From contig JAGKSB010000003.1 in assembly GCA_017942165.1 (NCBI GenBank), positions 62,001 through 126,000 on the forward strand: 64,000 nt of DNA, written 5' to 3'. The notes under the pieces are model-generated. The model saw only the letters and a program-made list of their open reading frames with translations. It did not search any database and was not told the origin of the DNA. Position numbers and translations under genes: made by a program. This DNA comes from Rhinopithecimicrobium faecis (GTDB lineage: Bacteria; Bacteroidota; Bacteroidia; Sphingobacteriales; Sphingobacteriaceae). Positions 8,218-16,959 of this stretch are shown one piece after another (position 1 is the stretch's first letter; each line of letters begins with the position of its first letter).

Positions 8218-9505
8218 CACCCATAATAAAGACCTTTCTGTTTCCTTTCAGGAGGCGGTATTTAACTCCTTACCTGCAGATAAGGGGCTGTATATGCCGG
8301 AAGAGATTCCACGCCTAGAACCCTTTTTTATCGCGCATATCGCACAGTATTCTTTGCAAGAAATCGCACTGAAAGTGGCACAAGCTTTTATAGGGAATGA
8401 TATCCCTGCAGCAGACCTCAAGGCTTTGGTGGAGGATGCTATTAACTTTGAGGCGCCCGTAAAGTTCCTTTCTAAGGATACCGCAGTATTGGAGTTGTTC
8501 CATGGCCCTTCCTATGCATTTAAAGATTTTGGAGCGCGATTTATGTCGCGTGTAATGGGGTATTTCTCAAAAGAAGAAACCGATTTATTAGAAGTATTAG
8601 TGGCCACATCTGGAGATACAGGAGGCGCTGTAGCTTTGGGTTTCTTGGGTGTAGAAGGTACGCGGGTGACGATCTTATACCCTAAGGGGAAAGTTTCTAA
8701 GGTGCAGGAGCAGCAGCTGACGACCCATGGGCAGAATATTCGTGCTATTGAAGTGGATGGCACATTTGATGATTGTCAGGCCTTGGTGAAGCAGGCTTTC
8801 AATGATGAGGAGCTTTCGAAAAAACTTCGGCTAACTTCGGCTAACTCGATAAATATCGCCCGTTTAATTCCGCAGACTTTCTATTATTTCTGGGCCTATG
8901 CACAGCTGAAGTCCCAAGGGATTTCTGAACTGGTGTTTACAGTGCCTTCTGGGAATTTCGGAAATATCGGCGCGGGACTGCTCGCCTATAAAATGGGGCT
9001 GCCGGTTAATAAATTTGTCGCAGCCACAAATCTCAATGATACCGTACCGCGCTATTTAGTGTCAGGAAGCTACGAGCCAAAACCTTCCGTACAGACTTTG
9101 GCGAATGCCATGGATGTAGGGAACCCTAGTAACTGGGTTCGCATTCAAGATCTCTTTGACCAGGACTTATCCGAAATTCAAGGGATGGTAAGTGCTTATA
9201 GCTATGATGATGAGCAAACGAGGGAAGCTATCGATCGCTTGTACAAAGATTTTAATTATATCGCCTGCCCCCATACAGCGATTGCTTGGTTGGCTTCCCA
9301 AGCGTATAAAAAGGAGCATGCAGGGCGCTATGCGTCGGTATTCCTGTCTACTGCTCATCCCTGTAAGTTTCCGGATGCCTTCCCTGCGGAGGTGTTTGCT
9401 GAGATCACGCTTCCTGAAGGGGCTCAGGACTATGCGACACAGGAGAAGCAAGCAACAGCCATGGCGGTAGATTTTGAGGCTTTTAAGTCGTTCTTGCTCG
9501 CGTAA
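8204..9505 (+). CDS. thrC: Threonine synthase
   Basis: A 433-residue PLP enzyme that converts O-phosphohomoserine to threonine. The PLP lysine is K107 in FHGPSYAFKDFGARF. Other motifs are LVATSGDTGGAVALGF and VPSGNFGNIGAG, and LTSANSINIARLIPQ is characteristic of the E. coli-type ThrC. The start codon lies inside the end of thrB, which fits a tightly coupled operon. The three genes together with the leader make a complete homoserine-to-threonine unit. Confidence 0.96.
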   Translation: MKLYSTHNKDLSVSFQEAVFNSLPADKGLYMPEEIPRLEPFFIAHIAQYSLQEIALKVAQAFIGNDIPAADLKALVEDAINFEAPVKFLSKDTAVLELFHGPSYAFKDFGARFMSRVMGYFSKEETDLLEVLVATSGDTGGAVALGFLGVEGTRVTILYPKGKVSKVQEQQLTTHGQNIRAIEVDGTFDDCQALVKQAFNDEELSKKLRLTSANSINIARLIPQTFYYFWAYAQLKSQGISELVFTVPSGNFGNIGAGLLAYKMGLPVNKFVAATNLNDTVPRYLVSGSYEPKPSVQTLANAMDVGNPSNWVRIQDLFDQDLSEIQGMVSAYSYDDEQTREAIDRLYKDFNYIACPHTAIAWLASQAYKKEHAGRYASVFLSTAHPCKFPDAFPAEVFAEITLPEGAQDYATQEKQATAMAVDFEAFKSFLLA

Positions 9506-9582
9506 AAGGTTCTTTTTTCTATAGATCAGCGGTTAATTACATTTTTTTTAACTGCACTTGCCGAAAAAAAATATCAAAGCTG

Positions 9583-9590
9583 TAATTTTG
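9583..9590 (+). promoter_or_regulatory. -7 promoter box of the rRNA methyltransferase gene
   Basis: TAATTTTG matches the Bacteroidota -7 consensus TAnnTTTG exactly. It ends only 5 bases before the ATG at 9596, so the transcript may have almost no 5' leader. No well-spaced TTTG -33 box is visible. Confidence 0.5.
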
Positions 9591-9595
9591 TTGCA

Positions 9596-10783
9596 ATGGA
9601 TACAATAATTTTGAATAAAGGGAAAGATAAAGCTGCATGGCAATTACACCCTTGGGTATTTTCTGGAGCGATAGCGACTGTAGAAGGGACACCTAAAAAT
9701 GGCGATGTTGTCGCTGTCGTAAATACCAATCGCGAGTTTATTGCCTACGGAGTTTATAATAATGGCTCCCGTGTTGCAGTACGCCTTTTGGAATGGCACC
9801 CCGATCGTATTCCTGATGAAAATTGGTGGAGACTTCGTATTCAAAAAGCTGTGCAAGCTAGAGCCCATTTATTTGTAGATGGATTTAATACGACAGCACG
9901 CTTAATCTTTGCCGAGGCTGATTTTATCCCCGGACTTATTGCTGACCGCTATGGTGATTATATTTCTATCCAAGTACATGCTGCTGGAGTAGAGCAGGTA
10001 AAAGATATTGTGATCGATGAGCTCAATAAATTGCTACAACCTAAAGGGATCTATGAGCGTTCAGACCTTAAGTCGCGCGAGCATGAAGGCCTGGTAGATA
10101 CGAATGGCCTGTTGTCTGGTAGCATGCCACCGGAGTTTGTCGATATTATAGAAAATGGTATTCACTACCAAGTGAATATTATTGAAGGACAGAAGTCGGG
10201 CTTTTACTGTGACCAACGGGAAAATAGATTACTTACAGCACAGTATGTAAAAGATAAGAAAGTCTTAGACTGTTTTTGTTATTCAGGAGGCTTTACGCTC
10301 AACGCCTTAAAGATGGGTGCTGCTGCGGTAACCTCTGTCGATAGCTCAGCATTGGCGATTGAAACGCTGCACAAAAATATTGTACGCAATAATTTCGATG
10401 TTACAAAGCTTACTGCGATTCAATCGGATGTCAACAAACAGTTGCGAGCATTTGGTGAGCAGGAGGAAAAGTTTGATCTCATAATTTTAGATCCTCCAAA
10501 ATATGCTCCTTCGCGCTCGGCCTTAGATCGCGCCTCACGTGCCTATAAAGATTTAAACCGTCGCGGAATGATGTTATTAAATTCTGGAGGCCTATTGGCT
10601 ACATTCTCTTGTTCAGGAGCAATGGATATTGATACTTTCAAGCAGGTTTTAGCTTGGGCAGCGCTGGACGCTGGAAAGGAAATACAATTTATTCGTCAGT
10701 TTACGCAACCAGAAGATCACCCTGTACGCGCATCTTTTCCTGAAGGAGAATATCTTAAAGGGTTATTATGCCGTATTATCTAA
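9596..10783 (+). CDS. Class I SAM-dependent rRNA methyltransferase, RlmI-like
   Basis: A 395-residue protein with an N-terminal PUA-type RNA-binding domain (about 1-75, including HPWVFSGAI) and a Rossmann methyltransferase domain. SAM-binding motif I is VLDCFCYSGGFTLNAL, motif IV is DLIILDPPKYAPSRSA, and a late Cys in LATFSCSGAM fits the catalytic cysteine of m5C enzymes. This is the architecture of RlmI (YccW), which makes m5C1962 in 23S rRNA; the exact target base here is inferred from the family. It is a single gene followed by a clear terminator. Confidence 0.88.
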   Translation: MDTIILNKGKDKAAWQLHPWVFSGAIATVEGTPKNGDVVAVVNTNREFIAYGVYNNGSRVAVRLLEWHPDRIPDENWWRLRIQKAVQARAHLFVDGFNTTARLIFAEADFIPGLIADRYGDYISIQVHAAGVEQVKDIVIDELNKLLQPKGIYERSDLKSREHEGLVDTNGLLSGSMPPEFVDIIENGIHYQVNIIEGQKSGFYCDQRENRLLTAQYVKDKKVLDCFCYSGGFTLNALKMGAAAVTSVDSSALAIETLHKNIVRNNFDVTKLTAIQSDVNKQLRAFGEQEEKFDLIILDPPKYAPSRSALDRASRAYKDLNRRGMMLLNSGGLLATFSCSGAMDIDTFKQVLAWAALDAGKEIQFIRQFTQPEDHPVRASFPEGEYLKGLLCRII

Positions 10784-10837
10784 GCTATTTATTACTTGTA
10801 AATAGTTGATAATGTAAAAATAATATGCAAGCTTTGG

Positions 10838-10865
10838 GGCTGTTTTGATATTCAAAACAGCCTTT
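10838..10865 (+). terminator. Terminator after the rRNA methyltransferase
   Basis: An 11-bp perfect stem GGCTGTTTTGA/TCAAAACAGCC with a 3-base loop, followed by TTTATTATTT. Confidence 0.75.
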
Positions 10866-10892
10866 ATTATTTATTCGTAGAAGTATCACTAT

Positions 10893-12089
10893 ATGTCCGT
10901 TAACCAACCCAATAAAACAGTTTACACGATTCTGTTTGCGATTAGTTTTGCACATCTATTAAACGATCTATTGCAAGCTGTCATACCTGCTGTATATCCA
11001 TTATTAAAGGAAAAGCATGGGCTTTCCTTTGCACAAGTGGGGATGATAACGCTGATTTATCAAATTGCGGCTTCCATCTTTCAGCCCGTAGTCGGTGCTT
11101 ATACAGATAAGAAGCCTAAGCCTTATTCACAGATTTATGGGATGTCATTTACCTTTATAGGAACGATTCTTTACGCCTATGCGTGGTCGTATCCCATTAT
11201 TTTGTGTTCAGTATTTTTAATAGGTGTAGGATCTTCCATCTTCCATCCGGAATCTTCACGTGTGGCTTTTTTAGCTTCCGGAGGGAAGCGCAGCTTAGCG
11301 CAGTCGATCTTTCAGATTGGCGGTAATGCGGGGACCGCTTTGGCGCCCTTATTAATTGCTTATTTTGTCTTACCTAAGGGGCAGGAGAGCATTGTTTGGT
11401 TTGCGCTCTTTGCTTTGATCGCACAGGTGGTCTTATTTTATATTGGAAAATGGTATACGAAGCATCTTTCACAACGTAATTCTGGGGAGAAGAAGACTTT
11501 GAAAGTTCCTGATTTATCGCCTTTACGCGTGAGTGCTGCGGTGGGGATCTTGCTGCTTTTGATTATTTCAAAATACTTTTATATCGCTTCTATAACAAAC
11601 TATTTTCAGTTTTACACGATGGAGAAATTTGGTATTTCGGAAGTTCAAGCTCAGGTATATCTTTTCTATTTCTTATTTGCTGTGGCTGCAGGAACGCTTT
11701 TGGGGGGCGTCTTTGGAGACCGCTTTGGACGGAAGTATGTAATCTGGTTTTCGGTCTTAGGGGCAGCACCCTTTACGCTGGCCTTACCTTATGTCAGCTT
11801 ACATGCTACGGCCATATTGGTTATTATCATCGGTTTGATTATGTCTTCAGCTTTTCCAGCAATTATAGTTTACGCACAGGAGTTATTGCCTAAGAAATTA
11901 GGGATGATTTCCGGGTTATTTTATGGTTTTGCTTTCGGAATGGGGGGGCTAGGTTCCGCAATCTTGGGCTGGCAGGCCGATCACACCTCGATCGCACATA
12001 TCTATCATATCTGTTCTTACTTACCATTGATTGGTATGATTGCTTACTTACTCCCTAATTTGAAGAAGATTAATTACAAGGAGGTGTAG
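10893..12089 (+). CDS. MFS exporter, fosmidomycin-resistance (Fsr)-like
   Basis: A 398-residue, strongly hydrophobic protein with about 12 predicted membrane helices in two halves. The N-terminal pattern ISFAHLLNDLLQAVIPAVYPLLKEKHGLSF and the second-half GDRFGRKYVIW (MFS signature between helices) match the Fsr branch of the major facilitator superfamily, whose E. coli member exports fosmidomycin. It should act in the inner membrane as a proton-driven efflux pump. The true substrate is unknown. The gene stands alone, with a terminator on either side. Confidence 0.85.
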   Translation: MSVNQPNKTVYTILFAISFAHLLNDLLQAVIPAVYPLLKEKHGLSFAQVGMITLIYQIAASIFQPVVGAYTDKKPKPYSQIYGMSFTFIGTILYAYAWSYPIILCSVFLIGVGSSIFHPESSRVAFLASGGKRSLAQSIFQIGGNAGTALAPLLIAYFVLPKGQESIVWFALFALIAQVVLFYIGKWYTKHLSQRNSGEKKTLKVPDLSPLRVSAAVGILLLLIISKYFYIASITNYFQFYTMEKFGISEVQAQVYLFYFLFAVAAGTLLGGVFGDRFGRKYVIWFSVLGAAPFTLALPYVSLHATAILVIIIGLIMSSAFPAIIVYAQELLPKKLGMISGLFYGFAFGMGGLGSAILGWQADHTSIAHIYHICSYLPLIGMIAYLLPNLKKINYKEV

Positions 12090-12118
12090 CTATTGGCGAA
12101 TTAATAAGTTCTTATTGT

Positions 12119-12154
12119 GCCCGAAGGATTGCCATGTGCTCCTTCGGGCTTTTA
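12119..12154 (+). terminator. Terminator after the MFS gene
   Basis: A 10-bp perfect stem GCCCGAAGGA/TCCTTCGGGC with an 11-base loop and a TTTT tail. Confidence 0.75.
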
Positions 12155-12176
12155 TTTGTTAATATTTCTTTTGATA

Positions 12177-12956
12177 TTATTTTAAGTTGGCATACTGCAG
12201 CCATGCTTTGGCCATCAGGTTGGCTCCCGCCAATGTGGTATGTACCCCATCTGAGGTCCAGAATGTACCCGGTGCACGCTTTTCAGCCTCATCAAATAGC
12301 TGCTGATACGGAATAAATATAGCGTTAAACTCTTCCGCAAGCTCTTTTGTTGCTGCTTGATATGCGCTGAGCTCAGGGAACCAAGAGTCGTCTACATGTT
12401 TGACATTTTTCACAGCAAAGGGTTCGCCTATAATTAATTTTACCTGCGGGAGGGCAGCTAGCGTTGTCTGTAACAGTTGACGATACTGACTTTTAAAAGC
12501 TTCCGCAGATCCTTCATATTGGCCATTGCGCTTATGCCAGTAATCATTGATGCCTATGAGTATACTAAGTATATGAGGTTTTAAATCGAGGGTATCTGCC
12601 TGCCAGCGCTGTTGCAGCTGTGGCACCTTATGGCCACCGATTCCGCGGTTAAGGAGTTGGATATCTTTTTCCGCAAACTCTTCCAGTAGCGTTGATGCGG
12701 CAATCATAGCATAGCCATTTCCAAAGGCATTGGTGTCATTCGGTCCTAGGCGGTTACGATCCCTGCCGGCATCGGTAATGGAGTCTCCCTGAAAAAGTAT
12801 GACCGTATTCTTTTCAATGGATATTGCCTTCGGGCGCTTTTTTCTTCCAGGTACAGGTTTTGCAAAAGTATTACCAAAGGCTGTCTGACCGAGTTGTGTA
12901 AGGGCACCTGCAGCAAGTAAGCTTTTGGTGATAAAAGATCTTCTATCCGTATTCAT
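12177..12956 (-). CDS. Exported SGNH/GDSL-family esterase or hydrolase
   Basis: A 259-residue protein of the SGNH hydrolase fold. Block I is LFQGDSITDAG with the nucleophile Ser59, block II is GIGGHKVPQL (Gly), block III is IGINDYWH (Asn), and block V is SDGVHTTLAG (Asp and His). The N-terminus TDRRSFITKSLLAAGAL looks like a twin-arginine signal, so the enzyme is probably exported folded, possibly through the Tat system. Relatives include carbohydrate acetyl-esterases and lysophospholipases, and the natural substrate cannot be named from sequence. It converges on the MFS gene and is separated from the upstream aminotransferase by a terminator. Confidence 0.85.
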   Translation of the reverse strand: MNTDRRSFITKSLLAAGALTQLGQTAFGNTFAKPVPGRKKRPKAISIEKNTVILFQGDSITDAGRDRNRLGPNDTNAFGNGYAMIAASTLLEEFAEKDIQLLNRGIGGHKVPQLQQRWQADTLDLKPHILSILIGINDYWHKRNGQYEGSAEAFKSQYRQLLQTTLAALPQVKLIIGEPFAVKNVKHVDDSWFPELSAYQAATKELAEEFNAIFIPYQQLFDEAEKRAPGTFWTSDGVHTTLAGANLMAKAWLQYANLK

Positions 12957-13000
12957 AAGTGGTTAATTAGGTTTATTAAAGATATTAAAATTTAGGCTTA

Positions 13001-13039
13001 AAAAAAGCCCTGCTAGCGGATTTAATCTACTAGCAGGGC
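13001..13039 (-). terminator. Terminator after the class III aminotransferase
   Basis: A 10-bp perfect stem GCCCTGCTAG/CTAGCAGGGC. On the minus strand it is followed by a run of six T (13001-13006). Confidence 0.8.
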
Positions 13040-13069
13040 GTAATCTATTTTCCTATACTTGGAATTCTG

Positions 13070-14257
13070 TTAAGCGTATTTCTCGACCGCTTCAATAATC
13101 ACGGCACAAGCATTTCGAATTTCATCTTCTGTAATTGTTAGCGGCGGCGCTATACGTAGGGCTGTCTCACAGTGTAAATACCAATCTATCATAACCTCTT
13201 GCTGCGCGCAGTAGGTAGAAATATTATATACTTGCTCAAAGTTGGCTACCTGCAGACACATCATCAGGCCTAGGCCACGGATTTCTTGGATCTTAGGGTG
13301 TTGTAAAAGCTCTCTAAATAGGGCTTCTTTCACAGCTACCTGTGCCACTAAGTCTTCCTCTTGAATGACGGCTAGCGAAGCTATTGCTGCTGCGCAGCTC
13401 ATGGGATGGCCACCAAAGGTTGTGATATGGCCTAGCATAGGGTTGTCTTTGATGACATCCATAATTTCTTTGGAAGCCACAAAGGCTCCCAGTGGCATGC
13501 CGCCTCCAATGCCTTTAGCAAGCATTAAAATGTCGGGTACCATTTGGAAATGTTCAAAAGCAAAGAGTCTTCCTGTGCGTCCGAATCCCGTTTGAATTTC
13601 ATCGAATATCAATAAGGCGCCTACCTCATCACAGCGTTTTCTGACGGCTTGCATATAGGCAACATCAGGAATGCGTATGCCTGCTTCCCCTTGTATGGCT
13701 TCTAAGATGACGGCGGCAGTCTTCTCAGTGATGGCCGCTAGATCATCCATGACATTAAAGTCTATAAAGTCTATTTCCGGTAGTAGGGGGGCGTATGCTT
13801 TGCGGTATTCATCATTACCAATAAGGCTTAGGGCTCCTTGGGTACTTCCGTGATAGGCCTTCCTTGCGGCGATAATCTGTCTTCTACCGGTATATTTCTT
13901 GGCGATTTTCATGGAGCCTTCCACTGCTTCAGCACCCGAATTTGTGAGATATACTGAGCCGAAAGTGTTGGGCAATACAGCCAGTAGGTTGGTTGCAAAC
14001 TGCACTTGAGGGGCTTGAATATATTCGCCATAAACGGTGACATGTAGGTATCTGTCCATCTGCTCTTGCAGTGCAGCAAGGACTTTAGGGTGTCTGTGGC
14101 CGATATTACTTACATTAAATCCGGATACAAGGTCCATATATTTCTCACCCTTCGGGCCGTATACATAGACTCCTTCTGCACGTTCCACTTCCACCATCCT
14201 TGGGGAGTTGGAGGTCTGTGCGGTATTCATTAAAAACAACTCTCTATTGCTAGCCAT
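13070..14257 (-). CDS. Class III (ornithine/acetylornithine-type) PLP aminotransferase
   Basis: A 395-residue fold-type I aminotransferase. The PLP lysine is K248 in MLAKGIGGGMPLGA, preceded by LIFDEIQTGFGRTGR with the PLP-contacting Asp. SGAEAVEGSMKIAKKYTGR is the cofactor-phosphate region, and TTFGGHPMSCAAA closes the substrate pocket. Family members transaminate ornithine, acetylornithine, 4-aminobutyrate and related omega-amino compounds. No arginine or proline pathway genes are adjacent, so the substrate is open. It appears to be a single-gene unit between two terminators. Confidence 0.9.
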   Translation of the reverse strand: MASNRELFLMNTAQTSNSPRMVEVERAEGVYVYGPKGEKYMDLVSGFNVSNIGHRHPKVLAALQEQMDRYLHVTVYGEYIQAPQVQFATNLLAVLPNTFGSVYLTNSGAEAVEGSMKIAKKYTGRRQIIAARKAYHGSTQGALSLIGNDEYRKAYAPLLPEIDFIDFNVMDDLAAITEKTAAVILEAIQGEAGIRIPDVAYMQAVRKRCDEVGALLIFDEIQTGFGRTGRLFAFEHFQMVPDILMLAKGIGGGMPLGAFVASKEIMDVIKDNPMLGHITTFGGHPMSCAAAIASLAVIQEEDLVAQVAVKEALFRELLQHPKIQEIRGLGLMMCLQVANFEQVYNISTYCAQQEVMIDWYLHCETALRIAPPLTITEDEIRNACAVIIEAVEKYA

Positions 14258-14277
14258 TACATTTTATTTATAACTAA

Positions 14278-14306
14278 AAAGAAGAAGTCTTGGGGGACTT
14301 CTTCTT
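14278..14306 (-). terminator. Terminator after the sigma-factor operon
   Basis: An imperfect-loop hairpin with stem AAGAAGAAGTC/GACTTCTTCTT, followed on the minus strand by CTTTTTAG. It lies between the Spy-like gene and the aminotransferase. Confidence 0.65.
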
Positions 14307-14319
14307 GATAAATCTTTTG

Positions 14320-14760
14320 TTATTTATTATTATTTCTTCGCAACTGTAACTCTTTGTAGAGTTTTTCTCTAAACTGCTGTTCGACTTCAAAAAATTCTGA
14401 AGATCTTGCAGACCCAATAATTTGGGCGAATTTCGTGCGGTATTCTTTTTTCAATTCTACCTCTTTGGTGTCGTAGGCGATCACATCTGTTTTCTTACGT
14501 GCGCCATTAAATCCGCGCGCTCCAGCGGGCGTGCCGCTTTCAACCTTTGCCGATCGAATGCTCCACATGGATTTATTATATTCATTATATACCGGAAAGA
14601 ATTGCTGAGCTTCGCGGGGCGTTAAATTCAACTCCTTGGTTATATAAGCGACTTTTTCATTTTCAATTGCTTGAAAACGTTCTCTATTTTGGGCAGATAC
14701 GCCTCCTATTAATAGGAGCGTAAAGCAAAGGCTAGCAAATAAATTTTTAAATTTTAACAT
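14320..14760 (-). CDS. Small periplasmic Spy/CpxP-like protein
   Basis: A 146-residue exported protein with a signal peptide over about residues 1-23 (ends GGVSAQ), then a highly charged helical region: NEKVAYITKELNLTPREAQQ, FFPVYNEYNKSMW and later ELKKEYRTKFAQI. The L-x-L-T-P-x-E-A pattern is what Spy/CpxP-type chaperones and the Bacteroidota proteins called sensor of ECF-type sigma factor show. It is the last gene of a three-gene minus-strand unit behind the sigma factor and putative anti-sigma, 2 bases after the latter. A role in sensing or buffering envelope stress is inferred. Confidence 0.7.
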   Translation of the reverse strand: MLKFKNLFASLCFTLLLIGGVSAQNRERFQAIENEKVAYITKELNLTPREAQQFFPVYNEYNKSMWSIRSAKVESGTPAGARGFNGARKKTDVIAYDTKEVELKKEYRTKFAQIIGSARSSEFFEVEQQFREKLYKELQLRRNNNK

Positions 14761-14762
14761 CT

Positions 14763-15392
14763 CTATAACATGTAATTAAGATACTCTTCAATTTCTTCAT
14801 TTTGCACCTGTGTACCAAGACCTGTTTCCGATGTCGTTAGCTCATCGGTATATTTAGCCATGTAAATGATGTCTTCCGAAACTGGGGACTGGGCTAAATA
14901 GTTAATTATTTCTTGATCCGATACTGCTGCTAGATCCATGTTGTTAGCAGTAGCATTTGTGGTCGTATGTAGACCTATATAGGCACCTACACCTAGGATT
15001 GCAGTGATTGTTGCAGCTACAGCATAACGGGTCCATTGCGGGCGTTTGATACTGCGTACGGGCGTTTCTTGGGGCTTTACAGCATCCATAATCCTCTCTG
15101 AAAGACTTTCAAAATAGGTGTCTGGTACGGTATGACCTGTTGAGGCTACCTGATTACGTAGGTCTTGTTCGGCAATTTTCGTGAAAATACTTTCTTCAAG
15201 TTTAGCGAAGTAATCTGCAGGGAGGGCTGATTCTTCCGATGCTTTTAAAGGCTTCGGCAGGGCCACCTGTGCTCGTATCTGTCGTTCCGCGGTATTGAAA
15301 TACCCTTCAGGCACATCAAAAGGGTTTACACGCAATGATTCTGGAAGTCCATTGGGATTCATCTGTTCATTAAATGTGTTATTTTCCTTCAT
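14763..15392 (-). CDS. Putative membrane anti-sigma factor
   Basis: A 209-residue protein with a single membrane helix at about 125-142 (YAVAATITAILGVGAYIGL). The cytoplasmic N-terminal part carries three versions of a short motif, FDVPEGYFNT, ALPADYFAKLEES and TVPDTYFESLSER, and a short acidic periplasmic tail follows the helix. This arrangement directly downstream of an ECF sigma gene is common in Bacteroidota. It lacks a recognisable zinc-binding ZAS motif. The anti-sigma role is inferred from topology and position, not from a signature. Confidence 0.6.
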   Translation of the reverse strand: MKENNTFNEQMNPNGLPESLRVNPFDVPEGYFNTAERQIRAQVALPKPLKASEESALPADYFAKLEESIFTKIAEQDLRNQVASTGHTVPDTYFESLSERIMDAVKPQETPVRSIKRPQWTRYAVAATITAILGVGAYIGLHTTTNATANNMDLAAVSDQEIINYLAQSPVSEDIIYMAKYTDELTTSETGLGTQVQNEEIEEYLNYML

Positions 15393-15426
15393 AATATGGT
15401 GTTAGAGTGAAGAAGTGCTAAAAGGT

Positions 15427-15972
15427 TTAATCGTGATCGTTAAAAAAAGCTTCAATTTTTTTAACGGCCAAGTGGTAAGAAGCTTTTAGGGCTCCAACGG
15501 AAGTTCCCAGAATAGCTGAAATCTCATCGTACTTTAAATCGTCGAAATATTTCATGTTAAAGACGAGTCGTTGCTTTTCAGGGAGTGTTAAGAGGGCTTC
15601 CTGCAATTTCATTTGAGCACGGTCGCCATTAAAGTAGCTGCCATCAGCTAGACTGTCTGCTAAGTAAGCAGAAGTATCGTCATCCAACGATACATTCTGC
15701 TTTGCTTTTTTCTTATTTAAGAAAGTAATACATTCATTCGTAGCAATTCTATAGAGCCAAGTATACAGTTGTGAGTCGGCTCTAAAGTTGGCTAAATTGC
15801 GCCATACTTTTATAAAAGTATCCTGCACAACATCATCCGCATCGTCGTGATTTAAGATCATGCGACGTACATGCCAATAGATCTTTTGCTGATATTTGTT
15901 TAATAATAATTTAAACGCCTCTTCCCGTGTACGTTCATCGGCAAATTTTTCTATTATTAAAGCATCTTCCAT
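15427..15972 (-). CDS. ECF-type RNA polymerase sigma factor
   Basis: A 181-residue sigma-70-family protein with regions 2 and 4 only. Region 2 has YWHVRRMILNHDDADDVVQD, TFIKVWRNL and YTWLYRIATN. Region 4 has LPEKQRLVFNMKYFDDLKYD followed by the helix-turn-helix EISAILGTSVGALKASYHLA. It starts a minus-strand unit with the putative anti-sigma (34-base gap) and the Spy-like gene, so the three probably form an envelope-responsive switch. The start is 26 bases downstream of the transketolase stop, so read-through from that operon is possible. Its target promoters are not known. Confidence 0.9.
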   Translation of the reverse strand: MEDALIIEKFADERTREEAFKLLLNKYQQKIYWHVRRMILNHDDADDVVQDTFIKVWRNLANFRADSQLYTWLYRIATNECITFLNKKKAKQNVSLDDDTSAYLADSLADGSYFNGDRAQMKLQEALLTLPEKQRLVFNMKYFDDLKYDEISAILGTSVGALKASYHLAVKKIEAFFNDHD

Positions 15973-15998
15973 CTTGTAATTGCTAGGAGCTAAAGGGA

Positions 15999-16952
15999 TT
16001 ATTTTCTGTTGATTACTTTTTGTGCTGCGGCAACAATTGCTGCGGCATTTAAGCCATATTTTTCCATTAATTGTGCTGGTGTTCCTGACTCACCGAAGCT
16101 ATCATCAACGGCTACAAACTCTTGTGGAGTTGGTAAGTTTGTTGCTAATACTTGGGCTACAGAGTCGCCTAACCCACCTAAGCGGTTATGCTCTTCAGCT
16201 GTCACGACACAACCTGTTTTCTTTACAGAAGCTAAGATTGCTTGTGCGTCCAAAGGTTTAATGGTATGGATATTAATAATTTCTGCATCGATGCCTAAAG
16301 CTTCTAATTGCTCACCAGCTTGAATTGCTTCCCACACTAAGTGACCCGTAGCGATAATCGTTACATCAGCACCTTCGTTTAATAACACCGCTTTACCGAT
16401 TTCGAAAGTTTGATCTGCAGGCGTGAAATTAGGAACGACAGGGCGGCCGAAGCGTAAGTACACAGGACCATCGAATTTCGCTGCAGCAATCGTTGCAGCT
16501 TTCGTTTGGTTGTAGTCACAAGGGTTGATCACAGTCATTCCAGGTAACATTTTCATTAAACCGATATCTTCTAAGATTTGGTGTGTAGCACCATCTTCAC
16601 CTAAAGTTAATCCTGCGTGTGAAGCAGCGATTTTAACATTTTTGTTGGAATAGGCGATAGATTGACGGATTTGATCGTATACACGACCTGTAGAGAAGTT
16701 TGCAAAAGTTCCTGTGAAAGGAATCTTGCCACCGATTGTTAAACCAGCTGCAATACCCATCATGTTTGCTTCAGCAATACCAATTTGGAAGAAACGCTCT
16801 GGAAATTCATTGATGAAATCATTCATCTTTAAAGATCCAATTAAGTCAGCGCATAGAGCAACCACATTTTCATTTTGTTTTCCAGCTTCTAATAGACCCG
16901 CACCGAAACCCGAACGTGTGTCTTTTGATTCTGTAAATGTATATTTTTTCAT
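15999..16952 (-). CDS. Transketolase, C-terminal subunit
   Basis: A 317-residue protein covering the pyrimidine-binding and C-terminal domains of transketolase. Motifs include LCADLIGSLKMNDF, ERFFQIGIAEANMMGIAAGL (with the Glu that activates thiamine diphosphate) and SHAGLTLGEDGATHQ. Together with the preceding 282-residue subunit it reconstitutes an enzyme of the non-oxidative pentose phosphate pathway. The two genes are separated by only 7 bases. Split transketolases are known in many bacteria and archaea, so this is normal architecture, not a frameshift. Confidence 0.92.
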   Translation of the reverse strand: MKKYTFTESKDTRSGFGAGLLEAGKQNENVVALCADLIGSLKMNDFINEFPERFFQIGIAEANMMGIAAGLTIGGKIPFTGTFANFSTGRVYDQIRQSIAYSNKNVKIAASHAGLTLGEDGATHQILEDIGLMKMLPGMTVINPCDYNQTKAATIAAAKFDGPVYLRFGRPVVPNFTPADQTFEIGKAVLLNEGADVTIIATGHLVWEAIQAGEQLEALGIDAEIINIHTIKPLDAQAILASVKKTGCVVTAEEHNRLGGLGDSVAQVLATNLPTPQEFVAVDDSFGESGTPAQLMEKYGLNAAAIVAAAQKVINRK

Positions 16953-16959
16953 TATCGTA

